In this document: one piece after another, positions 33,604 through 40,142 of the stretch
Numbering within the stretch: position 1 is the first letter of the stretch
Layout of the letters: every line of letters starts with the position of its first letter
Source: Anaerolineales bacterium UBA5195
GTDB lineage: Bacteria > Chloroflexota > Anaerolineae > Anaerolineales > Villigracilaceae
Direction of reading: 5' to 3'
Assembly (NCBI GenBank): GCA_002412925.1
Contig: DHVZ01000003.1
Span: forward strand, 62,001-126,000
DNA length: 64,000 nucleotides
Notes under the pieces: generated by a model
Seen by the model: the letters and a program-made list of their open reading frames with translations, nothing else
Database searches by the model: none
What the model was told of the DNA's origin: nothing
Translations under genes and position numbers: made by a program

Positions 33604-34710
33604 ATGATGACTCGTTTTGAAGGTCGGCTGGGCTTGGTGCAGCGGGTTTTGCCAGCTTACCGCGCCCCGTTTTTCGAGGCGCTGGCCGAATCTTGCTCTG
33701 GCGGGCTGTCGCTCTTTGCCGGTCAGCCCCTCCCCCAGGAATCCATCGTTGTTACCAGCGCACTCCGCACCTCGCACCTCGCACGCGCCTCCAATCTGTA
33801 TTTTCTCAATCCCCAGTCCCCTTTTTATTTCTGCTACCAGCGCGGGTTAACCCGCTGGCTGGAAACCTGGAACCCCGAGGCGCTGATCCTCGAGGCCAAC
33901 TTCCGTTATCTTTCCTCGCCTGGCGCTATCCGCTGGATGCACAGAAGTAAGCGCCCGGTGCTTGGCTGGGGGCTGGGCGCACCGCTCGACCGTGGTCCGC
34001 TTTCAGCGCTGCGCGGGCGGTTCCTGCGCCAGTTTGACGCGATGGTTGCCTATTCGGCGCGCGGCGCGGAGCAATATGCCGCCTGTGGAATCCCTGCGGA
34101 GAAGATTTTCATCGCTCCAAATGCGGTGACCCCGGCTCCGAAACATCTCATGCCAACCAGACCAGACGCGTTCTCCCCACAGCCTGTGGTTTTGTTCGTG
34201 GGCCGACTCCAGGCCCGCAAACGGATTCCATCCCTGCTGAAGGCCTGCGCCGAAATTCCGGAGCAACTCAAACCCCGGCTGGTGATCGTTGGCGACGGGC
34301 CAGAACTGGAGAACCTGCGCTCCCAGGCCCAGAGCCTGTACCCATCCGCTGAATTTCCAGGCGCCAAACACGGGCGGGAACTCGCTCCCTACTTTTTAGC
34401 CGCGGATTTGTTCGTCCTGCCCGGCACCGGCGGGCTGGCTGTCCAGGAGGCCATGTCCTATGGCTTGCCGGTCATCGTTGCGCAGGGCGACGGCACCCAG
34501 GATGACCTCGTCCGGTCAAGTAACGGTTGGAAAATCCCGCCGGAGGATGAATTCGCCCTGCTCTTTGCCTTGCAGGAGGCGCTCAGTGATGTTGCCCGCT
34601 TGCGAGCGATGGGCGCAGAGTCGTACCGTATCGTGGCCGAAGAAATCAACCTGGAAAGAATGGTGGCGGTCTTTGTCGAGGCATTGAAGAGCGTCAAAAA
34701 AGGAGAATAA
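33604..34710 (+). CDS. GT4-family glycosyltransferase
   Basis: This 368-residue GT-B enzyme contains the second-half signature VVLFVGRLQARKRIPSLLKA, the donor segment AADLFVLPGTGGLAVQEAMS with the catalytic-site E-x7-type region, and GLPVIVAQGDGTQDDL. The N-terminal domain includes WGLGAPLDRGPL. In the first domain, a run encoding ALRTSHLARA sits on a tandem of CACCTCG-like heptamers, a simple repeat. The start could be the first or second of two adjacent ATGs. It is in the glycan operon and is followed 2 bases later by deoB. Confidence 0.88.
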   Translation: MMTRFEGRLGLVQRVLPAYRAPFFEALAESCSGGLSLFAGQPLPQESIVVTSALRTSHLARASNLYFLNPQSPFYFCYQRGLTRWLETWNPEALILEANFRYLSSPGAIRWMHRSKRPVLGWGLGAPLDRGPLSALRGRFLRQFDAMVAYSARGAEQYAACGIPAEKIFIAPNAVTPAPKHLMPTRPDAFSPQPVVLFVGRLQARKRIPSLLKACAEIPEQLKPRLVIVGDGPELENLRSQAQSLYPSAEFPGAKHGRELAPYFLAADLFVLPGTGGLAVQEAMSYGLPVIVAQGDGTQDDLVRSSNGWKIPPEDEFALLFALQEALSDVARLRAMGAESYRIVAEEINLERMVAVFVEALKSVKKGE

Positions 34711-34711
34711 T

Positions 34712-35887
34712 ATGAAAATCAAGCGTGTGATTGTCATCGTGCTGGATGGGGTCGGCGCGGGTGAAGCTCCAGACGCCGCAGATTACGGCGATGTGGGCAG
34801 CAATTCCCTGGGGAATACGGCTAAAGCGGTCGGCGGTTTGAAACTCCCGAACATGGGCAGGCTGGGACTTGGAAACATTACCGATATTTTGGGTGTGCCC
34901 CCGCAGGCAAACCCATCTGGCTGTTATGGAAAAATGCAGCCCAAATCTGCCGGAAAAGACACTATTTCGGGTCACTGGGAACTGATGGGTATCCCCCTCG
35001 ACAAACCCTTGCCAACCTATCCGAACGGCTTTCCCCAGTCCGTGCTGGATGAATTTACGCGCCGAACCGGCAAAGAAGTGCTCGGCAACAAACCTGCCTC
35101 AGGGACAGAAATCATCGTTGAGTTGGGCGAGGAACACATCCGGACGGGCAAACCGATTGTCTACACCTCGGCAGACAGCGTTTTCCAGATCGCGGCCAAC
35201 GAGGCGATCATTCCGATCGAAGAGCTTTACAAGATGTGTGAAATTTCGCGGGAAATGCTGCAGGGCGAACATGCCGTTGGACGGGTGATTGCGCGGCCAT
35301 TTATTGGAAAAACCGCGGCCGATTTCAAACGCACCGAGCGCCGTCATGATTATCCGCTGATGTCTCCCCTGCCGACCATGTTGGACAAACTGGTTTTGGC
35401 CGGGAAAGAGGTGGTTTCAGTTGGGAAGATCGACGACATCTTTGGTCACCGGGGAATTACCCGTTCGAATCATACCGTCTCCAATCGGGATGGGATCGCG
35501 GCAACACTGAAATTCCTGCCCGAAGAGTTCGAAGGTTTGTTGTTTGTCAACTTGATCGAATTCGATATGATCTATGGCCACCGGAATGACGCGCGCGGGT
35601 ACGCCAATGCCCTGGAAGAATTCGACCGCGCGGTTCCCGAAATCCAAAAACGGATGCGCAGCACCGACCTTGCGATGGTGGTTGCCGACCACGGAGTCGA
35701 CCCAACCACGCCCAGCACCGATCACTCGCGGGAAAACATCCCGCTCCTGGTTTTTAGTGAGCAGATCACCAAGGGGAAAAACCTTGGCACCCGGAAAACC
35801 TTCAGCGATGTGGCTGCGACGATTGGGGAGATTTTCTCAATCCCTGGGTCAACCCTTGGGGAAAGTTTCTTCAAAAAGATCGGATAG
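34712..35887 (+). CDS. deoB: Phosphopentomutase
   Basis: This 391-residue enzyme converts ribose or deoxyribose 1-phosphate to the 5-phosphate in nucleoside breakdown; length is standard. Alkaline-phosphatase superfamily metal ligands are visible: the first Asp in IVLDGVGAGEAPDA, the phosphothreonine-site SAGKDTISGHWEL, then GITRSNH and VADHGVDPTTPSTDHSRENIP. An AGGAG site precedes the ATG. It is joined to the glycan operon by a 1-base gap. It could return pentose from nucleoside salvage to central metabolism together with the deoxynucleoside kinase. Confidence 0.96.
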   Translation: MKIKRVIVIVLDGVGAGEAPDAADYGDVGSNSLGNTAKAVGGLKLPNMGRLGLGNITDILGVPPQANPSGCYGKMQPKSAGKDTISGHWELMGIPLDKPLPTYPNGFPQSVLDEFTRRTGKEVLGNKPASGTEIIVELGEEHIRTGKPIVYTSADSVFQIAANEAIIPIEELYKMCEISREMLQGEHAVGRVIARPFIGKTAADFKRTERRHDYPLMSPLPTMLDKLVLAGKEVVSVGKIDDIFGHRGITRSNHTVSNRDGIAATLKFLPEEFEGLLFVNLIEFDMIYGHRNDARGYANALEEFDRAVPEIQKRMRSTDLAMVVADHGVDPTTPSTDHSRENIPLLVFSEQITKGKNLGTRKTFSDVAATIGEIFSIPGSTLGESFFKKIG

Positions 35888-35973
35888 AGTGGCGCTCACC
35901 GTGTTGCGAAGCGGCAAAAATCGCTCACAAAGCCATGGCAGGCACGATTACCGATAAAGTCTATTTCCATTGT

Positions 35974-36030
35974 CAGCAGTTCACAAAACTTCTAAAATCG
36001 GAAGTTCTCCCAGCTTTCGTGAATTATTGC
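35974..36030. repeat. Interspersed inverted repeat, copy 1 (TTCACGAAA family)
   Basis: The copy begins CAGCAGTTCACAAAACTTCT, has a 18-base middle and ends AGCTTTCGTGAATTATTG. It shares arms with copies at 45199 and 58512. It ends 24 bases before the MaoC-like gene. The rest of the 165-base gap shows no gene. Confidence 0.7.
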
Positions 36031-36053
36031 TTGTGACTGTGTGAGGAGGTACC

Positions 36054-36506
36054 ATGCCCGGCAAATACTTTGAAGATCTCGAAGTAGGGATGAAAATCAA
36101 GCATTCCAACGGACGCACCCTGACCGAGATGGACAACGTCCTCTTCTCAACGCTGACGATGAATACCCAGCCGTTGCATTGCAACGAAGATTTTGCCAGA
36201 AAGACCCAGTTTGGGCAGCGCGTTATCAGCGGGATTTTCGTGCTTGGGTTGGTCACCGGCCTGAGCAGTTCCGAACTGACCGAGGGGACAGTTCTCGCCA
36301 CCATTGGCTATGATCGCGTGATTAGTCGGAACCCCGCCTTCCATGGAGATACCATCTATGCTGAGTCAGAAGTGCTGGAGAAGCATGAGTCGAAATCCCG
36401 GCCCGAGGTGGGTATTGTCAGACTCAAGCACTGGGGCCGCAAGCCGGATGGAATAGTGGTGATAGAATTTGAACGTACGGTGATGTTTCTAAAACGAAAA
36501 GATTGA
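36054..36506 (+). CDS. MaoC-like acyl-CoA hydratase
   Basis: This 150-residue hot-dog-fold enzyme belongs to the MaoC family (R-specific enoyl-CoA or mesaconyl/itaconyl-CoA hydratases). The start is MPGKYFEDLEVGMKIKHSNG, the usual YFEDxxVG opening, and the catalytic segment is MNTQPLHCNEDFARKTQFGQ with the D/H pair region. A consensus GAGGAGGT ribosome site precedes the ATG. The CitE-like lyase gene starts 46 bases downstream. In Mycobacterium tuberculosis the same pairing (Rv2499c/Rv2498c) serves itaconate breakdown, a good model here but not proof. Confidence 0.85.
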   Translation: MPGKYFEDLEVGMKIKHSNGRTLTEMDNVLFSTLTMNTQPLHCNEDFARKTQFGQRVISGIFVLGLVTGLSSSELTEGTVLATIGYDRVISRNPAFHGDTIYAESEVLEKHESKSRPEVGIVRLKHWGRKPDGIVVIEFERTVMFLKRKD

Positions 36507-36552
36507 TGGCCAAGGGCCAAGACATTCGATTTTCGCCATTCAGGAGTCTAAA

Positions 36553-37422
36553 ATGCACTCTCGACGCGCACTTCTTTACATGCCCGGTGACGACTGGAAC
36601 AAAATCAACAAAGCCATCACCCTGGGCGTGGACTGCATCTGCATGGATATGGAAGACGGCACGGCTCTCAACCGCAAAGCGGAGGCCCGCGAAACCATTG
36701 CCAAGGCCTTGCAGGAACTGAATTTTGGTGCTAGCGAAAAACTGGCCCGGATCAACTCGGTTGGCTCGGGGTTCGAGCAGGACGATATCGAAACAGTATT
36801 GCCCTGGCACCCGGATGGCATCGTCATCCCGAAGATCGAGGCGCTTGATCAGATCCAGTGGGCGAGTGAGATTATCGAAACAGCAGAACTCGCCAACGGC
36901 TGGCCGGTCAACTCCATCCGCATGCTGGTCGGCGTCGAGACCGGGAAGGGCATCATCAACCTGAAAGAGATTGCCTCGCATCCCCGTCTCGATGGATTGA
37001 TTTTTGGCGCGGAGGATTTTGCCGCCAGCCTCGGCGCCACCCGCTCGCGCGCCGCTTGGGAAGTGATGTACGCCCGCAGCGCCGTCGTCACCCACGCGGC
37101 GGCTTTTGATTTGCAGGCCATCGACATGGTCTTTATCGATTTCCGCGATTCGGTCAATTTGAAAATCGAGGCGGCCCAGGGTGCGGCGATGGGCTACAGC
37201 GGTAAACAGATCATTCATCCCTCGCAGGTTGGGCCGGTGCAGGAAGCTTTCACGCCCGATGATGACGACATCGCTTACGCCAAAAGGGTTGTCGAGACTT
37301 TCGAAGCGCACCAGGGCGAAGGCAAAGGTGCCTACGAACTGGATGGGAAAATGATCGATATGCCGATCTTGAAACACGCCCAAAAAGTGCTGGCGCGGGC
37401 CAGGGCGGCGGGGAAAGCCTGA
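36553..37422 (+). CDS. HpcH/HpaI aldolase, CitE-like lyase
   Basis: This 289-residue (beta/alpha)8 lyase belongs to the CitE/HpcH family that cleaves malyl-, citramalyl- or hydroxyacyl-CoA. It begins SRRALLYMPGDDWNKINKA, has DMEDGT and the metal-site IPKIEALDQI, the catalytic Glu in VGVETGKGI and the second acid in FGAEDFAASLG, and it ends in the IIHPSQVGPVQEAF segment of the family. No other citrate lyase subunits are nearby, so it is a stand-alone CoA-ester lyase working with the upstream hydratase. An AGGAG ribosome site is present. Confidence 0.9.
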   Translation: MHSRRALLYMPGDDWNKINKAITLGVDCICMDMEDGTALNRKAEARETIAKALQELNFGASEKLARINSVGSGFEQDDIETVLPWHPDGIVIPKIEALDQIQWASEIIETAELANGWPVNSIRMLVGVETGKGIINLKEIASHPRLDGLIFGAEDFAASLGATRSRAAWEVMYARSAVVTHAAAFDLQAIDMVFIDFRDSVNLKIEAAQGAAMGYSGKQIIHPSQVGPVQEAFTPDDDDIAYAKRVVETFEAHQGEGKGAYELDGKMIDMPILKHAQKVLARARAAGKA

Positions 37423-37507
37423 TTTGCGCAGTGGACATTAGACTGCAAACCATCACACACCGCCCGCAGTCTAGCATCAGCGTCTCTGATTTCTGGAAGG
37501 AAAAAAA

Positions 37508-38344
37508 TTGATTTCGGTACTTTTTGGATTAGCCTCCGCGCTTTCCTGGGGCGGCGGTGATTTTGTGGGCGGGCTGGCCAGCCGCAAAACCGGAGCCCTG
37601 CGCGCCGTTTTATATGCAGAGGCCTTCGGACTGGTGCTCTTATTCGGCGCGGTGGGTTTCCTGCCCGAAGCGATGCTCAGTTGGCAGAAAATCCTGCTGG
37701 CAGGGGCAGCCGGGGCTATCGGCTCACTTGGATTATTGGTGCTCTATCACGCGATGGCCACCAGGCAGATGAGTATCACCATGCCGGTTTCTGCCGTGCT
37801 GGCTGCGGCGCTGCCGGTTATCGTGGGCGCGTTTATCGAAGGCCTCCCACCCCTGGCGAAGTTCGCCGGGTTTGCCTGCGCGCTGGCCGCCGTCTGGATG
37901 GTGGCGCAGGATGACAGCGAGAAAACGCAGTTGATGCGTCTCTCCGATTTGCGCCTGCCGCTCTTTTCGGGGCTGTGTTTTGGGCTGTACTTTATCATCA
38001 TGCACCAGGCCAGCAACGAGACGATCCTCTGGCCGATGATTGCCTCGCGCAGCGGCGGGACCTTGATTCTGCTCGTTTTTGTGCTCGCCCGCCGGGTGAG
38101 TTGGCGGGTAACCCCGTCAGCCTGGCCGTTGATCGGTTTAAACGCAGTGCTGGATATCGGTGGGAATGCCTTTTACATTTTGGCTGGGCAAACCGGCAGG
38201 TTGGATGTGGCCGCAGTCCTCGGTTCGCTGTATCCGGGGGCAACCGTCATCCTGGCCGGGTTGATCCTGAAAGAGAAAATCAACCTCCTACAAAAGCTGG
38301 GTATCCTGGTAGCTCTGGTGGCGATTGCGTTGATGACAATTTAA
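37508..38344 (+). CDS. EamA/DMT-family transporter
   Basis: This 278-residue protein has ten membrane helices in two EamA repeats (about residues 1-135 and 145-278). The second repeat includes GLCFGLYFIIMHQAS and ends in the family motif LGSLYPGATVILAGLILKEK. Members export amino acids, nucleobases or other metabolites. The TTG start is preferred because a GGAAGG site lies 7 bases upstream and the first helix begins at once. The T-box operon promoter overlaps the end of the gene. Confidence 0.88.
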   Translation: MISVLFGLASALSWGGGDFVGGLASRKTGALRAVLYAEAFGLVLLFGAVGFLPEAMLSWQKILLAGAAGAIGSLGLLVLYHAMATRQMSITMPVSAVLAAALPVIVGAFIEGLPPLAKFAGFACALAAVWMVAQDDSEKTQLMRLSDLRLPLFSGLCFGLYFIIMHQASNETILWPMIASRSGGTLILLVFVLARRVSWRVTPSAWPLIGLNAVLDIGGNAFYILAGQTGRLDVAAVLGSLYPGATVILAGLILKEKINLLQKLGILVALVAIALMTI

Positions 38345-38346
38345 GC

Positions 38347-38375
38347 TTGACGCGACTTTGTGAAAATACTATAAT
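38347..38375 (+). promoter_or_regulatory. Promoter of the T-box/valS operon
   Basis: TTGACG (38347-38352) and TATAAT (38370-38375) are exactly 17 bases apart, a near-consensus sigma-70-type promoter. It begins 3 bases after the transporter stop codon. Transcription should start near 38382, just before the T-box leader. Confidence 0.85.
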
Positions 38376-38384
38376 GAAATCACT

Positions 38385-38668
38385 CCGGGAGGAGTAAGCA
38401 GTTGGTGCGCTGATAGAGACGGAAGTCGCAGGTCGAGTAGCGTAAGCTTGTCGAGACCTTGGCTGGAAGCTTCCCCAGTAACCCACCGCTGAATGTCGCC
38501 CGGAAAGCTGCCGAAGAAATCATTAGAGAGTAGACCGGCACGGGAGCGCCCGTTAGCGCGCAGACTGGTGATGGCCAGTCACTGAGCGCGTTTTCTATTA
38601 TAGAAAACGAATCGAGGTGGTACCGCGGAAGCTAATGCTTTCGTCCTCTTGTGGACGAAGGCGTTTTT
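38385..38668 (+). promoter_or_regulatory. T-box riboswitch (tRNA-Val sensing)
   Basis: The leader ends in a clear T-box: GAGGTGGTACCGCGG at 38614-38628, where the TGGT bulge would pair with an ACCA tRNA end (discriminator A, as in tRNA-Val). The terminator (GCTTTCGTCC 38637-38646 with GGACGAAGGC 38653-38662, then T5) shares CCTC with the antiterminator. In stem I the likely specifier is GTC, a valine codon, at 38495-38497 in CTGAATGTCGCC; its assignment is tentative. Uncharged tRNA-Val would switch on the esterase, DinB-like and valS genes. A palindromic repeat sits in the distal part of stem I. Confidence 0.9.
38431..38458. repeat. GGTCGAGTAG...GAGACC element within the T-box leader
   Basis: This 28-base copy has the same ends as the two elements in the dmsA-like gene (4606-4738). 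It forms its own hairpin in the distal region of stem I of the T-box. Confidence 0.6.
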
Positions 38669-38711
38669 GTTTTTGATCTGTCGGTTCCGTTCTTTTCATC
38701 GGAGGTCAGGA

Positions 38712-39650
38712 ATGTCAGCTTTTCGCGCATTAAGCAGTAAATTTTTCGAGTTGTACGGTCAGGAAGACTACCAGCAAGCCTTGGAGTTGGTCGAAACCGC
38801 CTTGCCAGACTTTTTGGAGCACCGCACTGAAATGATTACCTGGCAACTTTGCATGTTAAGTCGAACAGGCCAGATCGAAAAAGTTATCACAACCTTGCGG
38901 GATGCTGTTGAGAATAGCACTTACTGGTGGATGCCCGACGGGCTGCGCCAGGACCCCGACCTGGCTCCGTTACAGGGCAACCCGGAATACGCCCGGCTGG
39001 TTGCCGTTTGTGAAGCCCGGCAACAGGCTGCCGAGCAAAACAGATTTCCGGAGAAGCTGGTTTTCCAGCCCCGGGTGGAAAGCGCAGAACTGTACCCGCT
39101 ATTGATCGCCTTTCACGGCTGGGGCCAGAATGCAAAAATATCAGCTCCGTATTGGCAGGGATTGGCCGACCAGGGCTGGTTGGTGGCAGTAACGCGTTCA
39201 TCACTTCAGGTCGCCGATGGACTTTACACCTGGGACAACCTTGAACGAGGTGTGGATGAAGCCGAAGCGCACTTTGAATCACTCTGCCACGATTTTCCAA
39301 TCGACCCGGCACGCATCGTCCTGGGCGGTTTCTCACAAGGTGGCGGGTTAGCTTCCTGGCTGGCACTGACCAGAACTATTCTGGCCTGTGGCGTGATTGG
39401 CGTTGGCCCGTACCTGAACGCAATCGATACCCTGGCGCCGAGCCTGCCGCAAAAACCGATTCCCGGCGTCCGCTTTTATGTTATCTCCGGGGCCGAAGAA
39501 ATAGATAAAGGAATGTTTGCAAAAATCGAGGCACTTTGCGCCGAAAGAAGTGTCCCATTTCAACATGAAATTGTCCCCGGCATCGGGCATGAGTTTCCCG
39601 CTAATTTTGAGCAATCTCTCGAAAGAGCGCTTAAATTTATTTTGGAGTAA
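38712..39650 (+). CDS. Phospholipase/carboxylesterase-type hydrolase
   Basis: This 312-residue alpha/beta hydrolase resembles the YpfH/acyl-protein-thioesterase group. An N-terminal helical part of about 110 residues with a TPR-like look (YGQEDYQQALELVETALP) precedes the hydrolase core: the oxyanion segment LLIAFHGWGQN, the nucleophile GGFSQGGGLA (serine near residue 204) and the histidine in IVPGIGHEFP. The start at 38712 follows GGAGG, whereas an upstream in-frame ATG lies inside the T-box terminator. It is the first gene under the T-box; its link to valyl-tRNA supply is unknown. Confidence 0.83.
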   Translation: MSAFRALSSKFFELYGQEDYQQALELVETALPDFLEHRTEMITWQLCMLSRTGQIEKVITTLRDAVENSTYWWMPDGLRQDPDLAPLQGNPEYARLVAVCEARQQAAEQNRFPEKLVFQPRVESAELYPLLIAFHGWGQNAKISAPYWQGLADQGWLVAVTRSSLQVADGLYTWDNLERGVDEAEAHFESLCHDFPIDPARIVLGGFSQGGGLASWLALTRTILACGVIGVGPYLNAIDTLAPSLPQKPIPGVRFYVISGAEEIDKGMFAKIEALCAERSVPFQHEIVPGIGHEFPANFEQSLERALKFILE

Positions 39651-39656
39651 TAAGAA

Positions 39657-40115
39657 ATGGATACCAACAAAATCATCCAGTCGCAGTACTTGGCAGCCCT
39701 GGAAATGCTAAAACAGGTCATCGTTAAATGCCCGGCGGCGTGTTGGAACGCCCCGGGCGATAAAGACAAGCTCTGGAATACGGCTTATCACGCCTTGTTT
39801 TATGCTCATTTGTATTTGCAGGAGAATGAACAACGCTTCCAGCCCTGGGAAAAGCACCATGACCCGGATACTGGAGAACCCTTTACACAGGCGGAAGTGC
39901 TGGAGTATCTGGCTTATGTCCAAAAACAAGTTATAGCCTTGGTTTCGACATTGAACCTGGAAGCTGAATCAGGTTTTCACTGGCTGCCGTTCAACAAACT
40001 GGAGCTCCAGTTTTACAACATTCGACACATCCAACAGCACGCGGGCGAACTCTACGAGCGCCTGGGCACACGCGAACATATCGAACTCGATTGGGTGGGC
40101 GCAAAGCCTGCCTAG
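39657..40115 (+). CDS. DinB-like four-helix-bundle protein
   Basis: This 152-residue protein fits the DinB/YfiT metal-binding bundle: a first helix, then WNTAYHALFYAHLYLQ with the first metal histidines, and HIQQHAGELYERLG with the HxxxH pair in the last helix. Members act as metal-dependent hydrolases or thiol-S-transferases (bacillithiol or mycothiol type) or remain uncharacterised. A GGAG site lies in the end of the esterase gene 6 bases upstream. It lies between the esterase and valS under T-box control. Confidence 0.75.
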   Translation: MDTNKIIQSQYLAALEMLKQVIVKCPAACWNAPGDKDKLWNTAYHALFYAHLYLQENEQRFQPWEKHHDPDTGEPFTQAEVLEYLAYVQKQVIALVSTLNLEAESGFHWLPFNKLELQFYNIRHIQQHAGELYERLGTREHIELDWVGAKPA

Positions 40116-40142
40116 CCTGAAAAGAAATCATAAGGAGTCAGA

